Of a stretch of DNA of 64,000 nt, positions 7,895 to 15,233 are shown in pieces. The notes under the pieces are model-generated. The model saw nothing but the letters and a program-made list of their open reading frames with translations, was not told the origin of the DNA and did not search any database. The translations under genes and the position numbers were made by a program. The DNA comes from a virus, in the IMG/VR virus record IMGVR_UViG_3300042451_001197, positions 42,820-106,819 of that record. One strand, given 5' to 3'. Position 1 is the stretch's first letter. Every line of letters begins with the position of its first letter.

Positions 7895-8224
7895 ATGGAA
7901 GATGTTGTAATCAGAATGGGAGTTAAATATCTTAAATCAAAAAGATTTAATGTTAATCAGCAATATGGATTTTACAAATTCTATGAATCTATAAACCATA
8001 ATGAAATTGAGTTAAGTAAGAGTTGTTCATTCATTGATATCTATTCTTCCATATATAATGAACTTAAATATATATTATCTACGGATGATGATACTATTAA
8101 GGTTATTGTAAAATCATTTCTTTCAGATAGTCTTTCAATACCGATGGATGAATTAACTGATACAATAGTTTGTTTTCCATTCAACATATCACTTTCAGGA
8201 ACATCCTTTACAATTAATGGATAA
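7895..8224 (+). CDS. Hypothetical protein
   Basis: 109 residues, preceded by TATCTTTG (7883-7890) five bases before the ATG, so the mRNA is near-leaderless. No domain is recognised. It overlaps the next gene by eight bases and is the first gene of a three-gene rightward operon ending with the metallopeptidase paralogue. Confidence 0.75.
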   Translation: MEDVVIRMGVKYLKSKRFNVNQQYGFYKFYESINHNEIELSKSCSFIDIYSSIYNELKYILSTDDDTIKVIVKSFLSDSLSIPMDELTDTIVCFPFNISLSGTSFTING

Positions 8225-8630
8225 GAAAAAGAAAATAATATTTGATTGGCTTGATGATCAGTTTAGGGACTGCACCATTCATTCACATTGTGATTATCCC
8301 CAATCTTACTTTTATAAAAAAGGTATTACTATAATCGGGGAACAGGATGTTAAGAACAATTACTTTTGGGTTCATAATGATGAGGTGTGGGGATTTATTG
8401 AAAAGGTATTCACTATGGGGAAAGAAGAAGTAAGGGATGTATTAATGGAATGGTTTGAGCATATTGGAAACAAGAAACTTGGAGTTGGTCACATCCCCCT
8501 TTATGTTGTAGAGTTAGATAAATTATTAAACCCACCTATAACTGAATTAAAATATTATACTCCTCTCATTATTACAGATAACGATTTAAGACCAGTATTA
8601 AAAGACGGAAAACTAAAACAAATAAGATGA
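8217..8630 (+). CDS. Hypothetical protein
   Basis: 137 residues, overlapping both neighbours by a few bases, which indicates translational coupling. It contains a WFEHIGNKKLGVGHIPLYVVELDKLL segment typical of a compact alpha/beta protein; the family is unknown. Confidence 0.75.
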   Translation: MDKKKKIIFDWLDDQFRDCTIHSHCDYPQSYFYKKGITIIGEQDVKNNYFWVHNDEVWGFIEKVFTMGKEEVRDVLMEWFEHIGNKKLGVGHIPLYVVELDKLLNPPITELKYYTPLIITDNDLRPVLKDGKLKQIR

Positions 8631-9049
8631 AACTAAAAAAGAAAATGAAATTAAAAGATATCCCCAAAGAAGATATGTGGTATATTGTGGACCTTCTCTC
8701 AGTTTTCTGTGGGAAAGAGATGGGGATTAATAAAAGAAGAAAAAAAGAATTGGTTTATGTCTTGGGGAAAAAAGAAGTTGATGGTGTTCACGGGTATTAC
8801 GACTCGGATGATAATGAGATTCACTTTATGAGAAAAAAAATTAAGACCTTGGATATGTTTATTAAAACTTTCATTCACGAATATACTCATTACTTACAAC
8901 CTTGTAAGACCCACTACTCAAGATTGTTAGATCTTCACGGATATGAGAATCACCCCTATGAAGTTGAAGCTTTTTCTAATGAGAATGTTTACTTTAAAAA
9001 AGCGTATAGAGAAATTAAGTATTGTTTTTCTTTAAGAGAAAATCCATAA
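8627..9049 (+). CDS. Small zinc metallopeptidase-like protein (HEYTH), paralogue
   Basis: 140 residues. FIHEYTHYLQPCKTHYSRLLDLHGYENHPYEVEAF is shared almost residue for residue with the protein at 7231-7635 and includes the HExxH motif and a downstream acidic residue. The N-terminus is lysine-rich. It is the third gene of the operon beginning at 7895. Its 3' end overlaps the convergent gene at 9015-9326 by 35 bp. Confidence 0.8.
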   Translation: MKLKKKMKLKDIPKEDMWYIVDLLSVFCGKEMGINKRRKKELVYVLGKKEVDGVHGYYDSDDNEIHFMRKKIKTLDMFIKTFIHEYTHYLQPCKTHYSRLLDLHGYENHPYEVEAFSNENVYFKKAYREIKYCFSLRENP

Positions 9050-9326
9050 CCCTATCATATGAATGATTTCTGATATCCATTGATACATCGTGAAAATCTT
9101 CTGATGATAATTTTTGGTTGTTGTGAATATCCTCTATAATGTCCCCCATCTCACAATGTGTTAATAATAGACACCTCTGAGAGATGGGTTTTTTATTTCC
9201 ATTAAGATTCAGTTCCCTATACTCACAAGTCCCCTTATAATCATTTTTCTCATAATATACTTTGTATATGTTCTCGTTTTTTTCTATTGAGGTTTTGTAG
9301 TCCTCTAAAATACCTGTTTTGTACAT
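9015..9326 (-). CDS. Hypothetical protein
   Basis: 103 residues, leftward and convergent with the metallopeptidase gene. It contains a CEYRELNLNGNKKPISQRC segment and ends in LLKKNNT. No domain is recognised. The overlap with the convergent gene lowers confidence slightly. Confidence 0.6.
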   Translation of the reverse strand: MYKTGILEDYKTSIEKNENIYKVYYEKNDYKGTCEYRELNLNGNKKPISQRCLLLTHCEMGDIIEDIHNNQKLSSEDFHDVSMDIRNHSYDRVMDFLLKKNNT

Positions 9327-10146
9327 ACTTTTTATATAAAAATAATTGAGATATTGGTATTAATAAAGGGGATTGTTAATAAAAATATATGTTAAATTTC
9401 TTGATTTTGTCAAAATGTCAGTTGAGTGTCAGATAGGGGATAATCCCCTTCACTAACATTTCTTACCACTTATTCCCACTCCACCATTATTATTTACCCC
9501 CATTATTGTCGTTCTCAGTATCAAAAACGTAAAAAATCCCTTCTCCTGATATCGTAGGAACCATTTTTTTTACTATATACGTTTCCCAGAGAAAAATTAG
9601 AGTTATTGTCCATAAACGCGGGAAACACTTTAGTGTGTTAGAAGAGTCATTCATATACCTTCAACGGGGAACTTTAGTGACAACTAAAGTGGTCAATTTA
9701 CACCACTTTAAAGTCCCCTTCATTATGGGGAATATACTATTCTGATACCATATAAGTTATTAGTATTATCTTCTTATGAGATGAAATCTCCCCATATAGA
9801 TATTAAATTAACTTACCATAAATTATCATACTAAACAATTCCCCATTTTGGTTATTTTAAAATTTAGCTTGGACACTTTGTCCAAGTATATGTCCAAGTT
9901 CGATGATTTTTTTACTCAAATAATATCTTAATAACCGAATTTATCTACAACACAATAATAGAATTACCATATCATACTTATAATTCCCTTCGTAAATGGG
10001 GACACCATAAATGGGGGAAAATAAAGGAACACAATTACGAATGAAAGTTTTTTAGTGACCCACATCGTAGATGGGGGGAACGATTACGAAGTAAAAAAAA
10101 CGTGAGTGAGTGATTGGGTTAATTTATTTTCGTATATTTATACTAT
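9327..10146. other. 820-bp gene-free region rich in palindromes
   Basis: No credible gene lies here. Visible structure includes an imperfect palindrome GGGGAACTTTAGTG...CACTTTAAAGTCCCC (9666-9718), the palindrome CTTGGACA-CTT-TGTCCAAG (9868-9886) with a third TGTCCAAG at 9891-9898, ACACTTTAGTGTG, and several ATGGGG boxes near the right end (10000-10080). It may hold operators or an origin of replication; the sequence does not decide which. Confidence 0.6.
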
Positions 10147-10425
10147 ATGGATATTTCTAAATCAAAATTAAAAGGTATTAAATTAGTTTTAATTAAACAT
10201 AGTAATGAATTGATTACTGATGTTGACTTCTTTGTTAACTACTTGGGTTATAGACCTGAGTTAGTTTTAATGGTTGATATTGATTGGGATAAATTACCCG
10301 ATGATGTAAAGAACAAACCCGTTTATTATTTAAAGGAAAAGTATGGTGAATCTGTCCACAATATTTTAAAGATGTTGGAGATTCCTTTTAATGGTGACAT
10401 TAATTTTGAGGTGATGAACAAATAA
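10147..10425 (+). CDS. Hypothetical protein
   Basis: 92 residues beginning MDISKSKLKGIKLVLIKH. No recognised domain. Its leader (TTAATTTATTTTCGTATATTT and the following TATACTATATG) is repeated before the gene at 10801. It opens the rightward cluster of variable-tail proteins but does not itself belong to that family. Confidence 0.75.
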   Translation: MDISKSKLKGIKLVLIKHSNELITDVDFFVNYLGYRPELVLMVDIDWDKLPDDVKNKPVYYLKEKYGESVHNILKMLEIPFNGDINFEVMNK

Positions 10426-10434
10426 TTATACTAT

Positions 10435-10767
10435 ATGAAATTTGAGATAGGTGACGATAAATTGGAACAGGTAATCTTTAAGTATTTAGATAGAAAAGAT
10501 TTCATTATTGAGGAGACTGATGATGACTATTATTTTTTAGAAGATAAGAGTGATATAATTTCTAGGATTAGGGTTAAAAAAGATAATATGTATTGTCTTG
10601 TTCATTATAAATTATCAAAAGAACTTAAAACATTTTTTTCACTAAACGATGATTACTTAATTAAGGTATTAACAAATTATGTTAATAAAACTTTGGATAT
10701 TAAATTATCAAAAATTGAAATAAAAAATGTTATTGGTTTATTCGTCGTTAACTATTGGTCTGAGTAA
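10435..10767 (+). CDS. Variable-tail family protein
   Basis: 110 residues. The family layout is a tag (MKFEIGDDKLEQVIFKYLD), a beta-rich core (ETDDDYYFLEDKSD, then IRVKKDNMYCLVHYKLS), the segment SFFS-like (TFFSLNDD) and a C-terminal helix (NYVNKTLDIKLSK). After this helix come about ten residues with no counterpart in other copies (EIKNVIGLFV), then VNYWSE, which begins exactly 66 bases after the start of the helix codons. The function is unknown. Confidence 0.8.
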   Translation: MKFEIGDDKLEQVIFKYLDRKDFIIEETDDDYYFLEDKSDIISRIRVKKDNMYCLVHYKLSKELKTFFSLNDDYLIKVLTNYVNKTLDIKLSKIEIKNVIGLFVVNYWSE

Positions 10768-10800
10768 TTATGTTAATTTATTTTCGTATATTTATACTAT

Positions 10801-11094
10801 ATGAAATTTGAAATTAATGAAAATAAGTTGGAGAAGGTTATCTTTAAGTACTTGGATAATAAGAATTTTGTTATTAGGGAAACTCCTTTGGAGTATATCT
10901 TTTTGACTTTGGATGATAAATATCCTCCGATTAAGATTAGAAAAAACAATATGATTTGTCTTATTTATTTTAAATTAGTAAAGGAAATTAGTTCCTTTTT
11001 TTCTATTAGTGAAATTGATTCTAAAAACTTTATAAGTAGGTATGTTAAAAACAAATTTAATCTTAAAATTTCTGTCTCCTATATTGACGGATAA
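10801..11094 (+). CDS. Variable-tail family protein
   Basis: 97 residues with the same layout as its neighbours: MKFEINENKLEKVIFKYLD tag, core with IKIRKNNMICLIYFKL, FFSISE, then YVKNKFNLKISV. Its variable tail is very short (SYIDG). The leader duplicates that of the gene at 10147. Confidence 0.8.
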   Translation: MKFEINENKLEKVIFKYLDNKNFVIRETPLEYIFLTLDDKYPPIKIRKNNMICLIYFKLVKEISSFFSISEIDSKNFISRYVKNKFNLKISVSYIDG

Positions 11095-11125
11095 TTAATC
11101 TTACCTCCCTTATATTTATTACTAT

Positions 11126-11431
11126 ATGAAATTTGAAATTAATGAGAATAAGTTAGATAAGATTATCTTTCGGTATTTAGATGGTAAAAACTTTATCATT
11201 AAGGAGACTGATAATTTTTATTATTTTTTTGAAAATGAGTCCGATGAATATGTTGAGATTAAGGTTAGAAAACGTGATATGAGTTGTTTTATTAGATACG
11301 AATTATCTGATGAAATTAAATCGTTTTTTACAATTGATAATCTTAAAGTAAAAGATGTTTTAAAAAAATATATTAATAATATTTTAAATGTTAAAATAAC
11401 TAATTCTTACGATAGTATTAATTGGAGGTGA
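11126..11431 (+). CDS. Variable-tail family protein
   Basis: 101 residues. The tag MKFEINENKLDKIIFRYLD, core EIKVRKRDMSCFIRYELSDEI and C-terminal helix YINNILNVKITN are followed by a short unique tail (SYDSINWR). A TATATTTATTACTATATG leader precedes it. Confidence 0.8.
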   Translation: MKFEINENKLDKIIFRYLDGKNFIIKETDNFYYFFENESDEYVEIKVRKRDMSCFIRYELSDEIKSFFTIDNLKVKDVLKKYINNILNVKITNSYDSINWR

Positions 11432-11452
11432 ATTATATATATTTATTACTAT

Positions 11453-11878
11453 ATGAAACTACAAGAACAAATACATAGAATACAAGAGATGATGGGTTTG
11501 AATGAGGATTATAAACCTATGGGAAAGAAACATAAACCAAGTAAATTTGTTTATCATAAATCCCCGCCTTTGGTTAGAGATAGTATTCTTAAATCAGGTT
11601 TATTGGTATCTGTTGGTGATTGTTATAAAACATACTCTGAAAACTTTTCTAAAGAAGAATGTGTTCCCGCTGTGTTTGCAACTGATTCTGAAAATGAAAA
11701 TTATTGGTATGAATCAACTTGGGATGATGATGTTTGGATGATTGATACAGAATGTGCTGGTGTTACTTGGTATAAAGATAATCATTATGAAGATTATGAT
11801 TACCATATTGTCACCTTTGAAGATATATCTCCCGATTGTATAAAATTAATCTATAAAGGAACGGGGGAAGATAATTAA
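11453..11878 (+). CDS. Tagged protein with ADP-ribosyltransferase-like signature
   Basis: 141 residues. The N-terminus MKLQEQIHRIQEMMGLNED is a third tag type, shared with the gene at 15944-16336. The body begins FVYHKSPPLVRDSILKSGLL and later has VFATDSENENYWYE. The order YHxSP...IxxxGL...VFAT resembles small ADP-ribosyltransferase or 2'-phosphotransferase folds, but catalytic residues cannot be assigned by eye. If right, it would parallel T4 Alt, a packaged ADP-ribosyltransferase with an N-terminal head-targeting sequence. This is a speculative comparison. Confidence 0.7.
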   Translation: MKLQEQIHRIQEMMGLNEDYKPMGKKHKPSKFVYHKSPPLVRDSILKSGLLVSVGDCYKTYSENFSKEECVPAVFATDSENENYWYESTWDDDVWMIDTECAGVTWYKDNHYEDYDYHIVTFEDISPDCIKLIYKGTGEDN

Positions 11879-11879
11879 T

Positions 11880-12191
11880 ATGAAATTCGAGATAAGTGAT
11901 AATAAGTTGGAGAAGGTTGTCTTTAAGTATTTGGAAGGTAAGAACTTTATCATTAGGGAAACCCCTTATGATTATTACTTTTTGGAAAACGAGGGCGATA
12001 AATATGTTCAAATTAGAATCAGAAAAAATGATATGGTTTGTTTTATTTATTACAAATTAAGTGAAGAAATTGAATCGTTTTTTTCAATTGAATTTCCTAT
12101 GGTTAAAGATGTTTTAAAAAAATATGTTGAGAATATCCTAAATATTAAAGTATCTAAAACATTTTTATCTCCAACTATTTTAATTGCGTAG
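11880..12191 (+). CDS. Variable-tail family protein
   Basis: 103 residues. Family layout: tag MKFEISDNKLEKVVFKYLEG, core FLENEGDKYVQIRIRKNDM, SFFSIE, helix YVENILNIKVSKT, then a unique tail FLSPTILIA. Downstream of the tail the sequence GTTGAGAATACCTTAAATTA repeats the start of the helix codons, 65 bases after the first copy and out of frame. Confidence 0.8.
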   Translation: MKFEISDNKLEKVVFKYLEGKNFIIRETPYDYYFLENEGDKYVQIRIRKNDMVCFIYYKLSEEIESFFSIEFPMVKDVLKKYVENILNIKVSKTFLSPTILIA

Positions 12192-12227
12192 TTGAGAATA
12201 CCTTAAATTAATCTATTTATGTAATAA
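12192..12227 (+). repeat. Out-of-frame second copy of the family 3' repeat
   Basis: GTTGAGAATACCTTAAATTA here matches the in-frame codons for VENILN in the gene just upstream (GTTGAGAATATCCTAAATAT). The two copies are separated by 36 bp of repeat and 29 bp of unique sequence. Related copies are found near 12968 and 15545. Confidence 0.65.
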
Positions 12228-12554
12228 ATGAAATTTTTAATAACAGAAAATAAATTGGATAATATAATCTTTCAGTATTTGGATAATAAGAACTTTATCA
12301 TTAAAGAAACTCCTTATGATTATTACTTTTTAGAAAACGAAGATGATGAATATCTTCAGATTAGAGTTAGAAAAAGTGATATGGAGTGTTCTTTATTCTA
12401 TGATTTAACCGAAGAAATTAAATCATTTTTTTCAATTAATAAACTTAAAATCAAAGATGTTTTAACAAGATATGTTGAGGAGACCTTAAACATTAAAGTT
12501 TCTCACGTATGGATGGATGGGTCGTTACACATCTCGATGTTAAAAAAGGGTTAA
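12228..12554 (+). CDS. Variable-tail family protein
   Basis: 108 residues: tag MKFLITENKLDNIIFQYLD, core FLENEDDEYLQIRVRKSDM, SFFSIN, helix YVEETLNIKVSH, then a unique tail VWMDGSLHISMLKKG. It links the two tag spellings (MKFEI and MKFLITE) within one family. Confidence 0.8.
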   Translation: MKFLITENKLDNIIFQYLDNKNFIIKETPYDYYFLENEDDEYLQIRVRKSDMECSLFYDLTEEIKSFFSINKLKIKDVLTRYVEETLNIKVSHVWMDGSLHISMLKKG

Positions 12555-12573
12555 AATATTATATTTATGTTAT

Positions 12574-12930
12574 ATGAAATTCTTAATCACCGAAAATAAA
12601 TTGGATAGGATTATTGATTCTTTTATCACCAAACAATTTGAAAATTTGGAACATATTAAAGAAGGTAATTTGGTTGTTTGGGTTGACCCTGATAAAAAAC
12701 CATATGTACTTATTAGACACGATGATAATGGTGATTACGATATTAATATTTTGGAAAGTATTTATTTTTTGATTAGTGATATGTTTTCTATTAAAGAACT
12801 TGAAGATGTGGAGAAATACTTATTAAAATGGTTTGAAAAACACACGGGGATGATTGCCGATGTTGTTTTCGCATTTGATAACGATATAACCTATGAAGAA
12901 ATTATTAGTATATATATTAAAGGTGCCTAA
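12574..12930 (+). CDS. Small tagged protein (MKFLITENKLDRIIDSFI)
   Basis: 118 residues. It has the tag, but the body (VVWVDPDKKPYVLIRHDDNGDYDINIL, DMFSIKELEDVEKYLLKWFEKHTG) differs from the variable-tail family core. The segment ISDMFSIKELEDVEKYLLKW corresponds in position to FFSI...VLxKYVE, so it may be a distant member. Confidence 0.75.
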   Translation: MKFLITENKLDRIIDSFITKQFENLEHIKEGNLVVWVDPDKKPYVLIRHDDNGDYDINILESIYFLISDMFSIKELEDVEKYLLKWFEKHTGMIADVVFAFDNDITYEEIISIYIKGA

Positions 12931-13000
12931 CACCAATAAAGAATTTTACCGGTTTTTCAATTTATTGATAATACCTTAAATTAATGTATTTATGTAATAT

Positions 13001-13348
13001 ATGAAATTCTTAATCACCGAAAATAAACTTACCAAAGTTATTCAAAAATATATTAATTTTAAAACTAATGACCCTGAATTTAATTGGGTGGATAAAATTG
13101 TTATTGAACGTGGAACAACTGAAGGAATTGGTTCTGATATATTCCCCCTGTATACTTACAAAGTTTATTTTAAAGAAGATAATCCCGATTACGAATCACA
13201 ATTAAAATTATGGCATGTTATATCTTCCGCCCATAAGTTATTATTTCAATCGGATAATGAGGGAAATCCTGTGGCTTATTTTACCACATCTTCCATTAAA
13301 CCTGATGGTTCAACTGATTCATTACCAAGCTATCAAAGTAAAAGTTAA
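13001..13348 (+). CDS. Small tagged protein (MKFLITENKLTKVIQKYI)
   Basis: 115 residues. The tag is followed by an unrelated body (GIGSDIFPLYTYKVYFKEDNPDY). A leader TTGATAATACCTTAAATTAA lies upstream, derived from the family 3' repeat. Function unknown. Confidence 0.75.
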   Translation: MKFLITENKLTKVIQKYINFKTNDPEFNWVDKIVIERGTTEGIGSDIFPLYTYKVYFKEDNPDYESQLKLWHVISSAHKLLFQSDNEGNPVAYFTTSSIKPDGSTDSLPSYQSKS

Positions 13349-13364
13349 TGCATATTTATACCAT

Positions 13365-13685
13365 ATGAAATTCGAGATAAATAGTGATAAATTGGGGCAG
13401 GTAATTTTTAAGTATTTGACTATTAAATTATCTATTAAAGAAACTCCCGACGGTTATTATTTTTCAGAAGATGGAAATAATGCACATATTGTGGTTAGAA
13501 AAGACAATATGATTTGTTATGTTAGTATTGATTTTTTGGATGAAATTGAATCATTTTTTTCTATTGAATATCCTTACTCTATAGATTTTGTTAGTGAATA
13601 CGTTGAAAATATTTTAGGTGTTAACTTGCTCAGGACTGTACCATATCTTAAAAGTTGGATTGTTCCTCCCCCTGATAATAATTAA
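13365..13685 (+). CDS. Variable-tail family protein
   Basis: 106 residues when started at the ATG at 13365, which restores the tag (MKFEINSDKLGQVIFKYL). Longer in-frame starts run back into the preceding gene in another frame and are rejected. The core has HIVVRKDNMICYVSIDF, SFFSIE and helix YVENILGVNLLRT, then the unique tail VPYLKSWIVPPPDNN. Confidence 0.8.
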   Translation: MKFEINSDKLGQVIFKYLTIKLSIKETPDGYYFSEDGNNAHIVVRKDNMICYVSIDFLDEIESFFSIEYPYSIDFVSEYVENILGVNLLRTVPYLKSWIVPPPDNN

Positions 13686-13698
13686 TTAAAATTTTGTA

Positions 13699-13730
13699 TT
13701 TGTTTATTTGATAATTTATCATTATCTTTG
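13699..13730 (+). promoter_or_regulatory. Bacteroidota-type promoter of the repeat-array gene
   Basis: TTTG at 13699-13702 and TATCTTTG at 13723-13730 with 20 bp between, four bases before the ATG. Its paralogues use ATATTTAT-type leaders instead, so this member is probably expressed at a different time. Confidence 0.85.
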
Positions 13731-13734
13731 TATT

Positions 13735-14457
13735 ATGATTTCAGATAAAATTAAAAAAATTATATTTGATAAATTATATAAGGATTTATCTAATGTTGAG
13801 ATTATTCCCCACGAAAATAGTATTTGGTTTATAGATAGGGAAGAGAAGTATTGGTATTTTGAATTTACCAAGTCAGGTGAATTGTGGTGGAGATATTCTT
13901 TCTTTGTTGATTTTTTTCAGTTTTTTTCTATGGAATATAAGGAGTTTGTACCGATTATTAGTGAATGGGTGGAAGAGGTTTTGAATTCTAAGGTGTTTGA
14001 AACAGGGAAATTATTTTACGACTATGCACCTGAAGTGGAAGAGATATTAAATTCTAAGGTATCTACAACTGAAAGTTTATCCTTTAAGTCAGTAGGGTTG
14101 GTGGAAGAGGTATTAAATTTTAAGGTGTCTACAACTACTTCTAAATTTTCAAAAAAAAGCATTATGGTGGAAGAGGTATTAAATTCTAAGGTGTCTACAA
14201 CTACGAAAAGACATTCCCCACATATCAGACAGGTGGAAAAAGTGTTAAATTCTAAGGTGTCTACAACAATTCAGGCACAATTTCTTCTTCAGTCTCGGGT
14301 GGAAGAGATATTAAATTCTAAGGTATCGACAACTTGGTTAAATGGTTGTAATAGGGATGAAAAGGTTGGGGAAGTATTGGATTGTAAGGTGACTGAAACC
14401 AAATTAGGTCCTACAAGTAAATTTTATGAAATAAATAAGGTTTTATCTCAAACATAA
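13735..14457 (+). CDS. Variable-tail family protein with coding 22-residue repeat array
   Basis: 240 residues when started at the ATG at 13735 just after the promoter. Residues 1-78 are a diverged family core (ISDKIKKIIFDKLYK ... FFSMEYKEFVPIISEW). Residues 79-240 are seven units of exactly 22 residues plus a partial eighth. Each has a conserved half (VEEVLNSKVSTT or close) and a ten-residue half that differs completely each time (for example KRHSPHIRQ versus QAQFLLQSR). The conserved half equals the C-terminal helix of the paralogues. No stop codon occurs in any unique segment. Function unknown; the layout suggests repeated addition of new short peptides to one scaffold. Confidence 0.85.
   Translation: MISDKIKKIIFDKLYKDLSNVEIIPHENSIWFIDREEKYWYFEFTKSGELWWRYSFFVDFFQFFSMEYKEFVPIISEWVEEVLNSKVFETGKLFYDYAPEVEEILNSKVSTTESLSFKSVGLVEEVLNFKVSTTTSKFSKKSIMVEEVLNSKVSTTTKRHSPHIRQVEKVLNSKVSTTIQAQFLLQSRVEEILNSKVSTTWLNGCNRDEKVGEVLDCKVTETKLGPTSKFYEINKVLSQT
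13969..14457 (+). repeat. CRISPR-like 36-bp repeat / 30-bp unique array inside a gene
   Basis: Repeats start at 13969, 14035, 14101, 14167, 14233, 14299 and 14365, with a partial one at 14431, a period of exactly 66 bp. The 36-bp repeat begins GTGGAAGAGGTATTAAATTC and ends GTGTCTACAACT. The 30-bp segments between are mutually dissimilar. Differences between repeats are largely synonymous or conservative (GTA/GTG, ATA/GTA, TCG/TCT), and the first and last copies are the most diverged. No cas gene lies in the window. I interpret it as protein-coding, with a layout that imitates a CRISPR array. Confidence 0.85.
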
Positions 14458-14488
14458 CTTAATTCAACATCTCATATATTTATATGAT

Positions 14489-14797
14489 ATGAAATTCGAG
14501 ATTAGTGGTGGTAAATTGGAACAAGTAATATTTAAATACTTGGACGGTAAAAACTTTACCATTAGGGAAACTCCAACCAATTATTATTTTTTTGGTGAGC
14601 CTCCACACCATTACGCAACAATAAATGTTAGAAAAAGTGATGAGAAGTGTTTTATATATCCAAACCTAATTGAACATCTATCTTCTTTTTTTTCTATTAG
14701 TGATATAATGTCAACTGACATTATATTAAAATATACCGAAAGTAAACTGAATAATGAATCAACTTCATTATCTCTAAAACTATATGGTGATAATTAG
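14489..14797 (+). CDS. Variable-tail family protein
   Basis: 102 residues: tag MKFEISGGKLEQVIFKYLDG, core INVRKSDEKCFIYPNL, SFFSIS, helix YTESKLNNES and tail LYGDN. It ends in TAG and overlaps the convergent gene at 14794 by four bases. Confidence 0.8.
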   Translation: MKFEISGGKLEQVIFKYLDGKNFTIRETPTNYYFFGEPPHHYATINVRKSDEKCFIYPNLIEHLSSFFSISDIMSTDIILKYTESKLNNESTSLSLKLYGDN

Positions 14798-15174
14798 TCG
14801 TTCACCCTCTCTATATTAACCATTTTACCATCAGTAAACTTAGCTGAGAACTCAAACCAAGTTTCATTAACATTTGTGTAGAATCTAACATATCCGTGGT
14901 GATTAATTGTCTCAAGTCTTTCGTTAACTCTTCTTAAACAACCAAAAAGATTAGATATTCCAACCTCATTCATATATGGTCTTTCTTCATTTGGAACTTC
15001 TTCCATTTCAAACCTGTTAACTTTAATCTCACCTTCATTGGTTATGTAAATTTCAGTTAATTCTCTGTCAAAATCCTTTGTCTGAAATTCGTGATTTTCA
15101 CCAATTAGTTCCTTTTCTTCTTTTGTTATTGGAAGTAAATTTGTATCAATAAATAAGTAATCGAACATTCCCAT
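14794..15174 (-). CDS. Conserved phage hypothetical protein (MGMFDYLFIDTNLLP)
   Basis: 126 residues. The N-terminus MGMFDY...LP resembles a small-protein family I recall from many phages; its function is unknown. It has its own early-type promoter (15191-15222), points left, and interrupts the rightward family cluster. Confidence 0.8.
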   Translation of the reverse strand: MGMFDYLFIDTNLLPITKEEKELIGENHEFQTKDFDRELTEIYITNEGEIKVNRFEMEEVPNEERPYMNEVGISNLFGCLRRVNERLETINHHGYVRFYTNVNETWFEFSAKFTDGKMVNIERVND

Positions 15175-15190
15175 ATCTTTTTCTTTTTTA

Positions 15191-15222
15191 CAAAGGTAAT
15201 AAAATATTATGGGAAAAACAAA
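15191..15222 (-). promoter_or_regulatory. Bacteroidota-type promoter
   Basis: On the minus strand TTTG (15219-15222) and TACCTTTG (15191-15198) are separated by 20 bp, upstream of the gene at 14794-15174. Confidence 0.8.
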
Positions 15223-15233
15223 TATTTATTAAT

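Noticed and set aside
11502-11741. Alternative frame inside the ART-like gene
   Set aside because: It overlaps a better-supported tagged gene in full and has no leader.
13969-14457. A genuine CRISPR array
   Set aside because: Spacing fits, but repeats vary in a codon-aware way, the array is continuous with a paralogous coding domain, it has its own promoter and start codon, and no cas gene is present. I kept it as a coding repeat.
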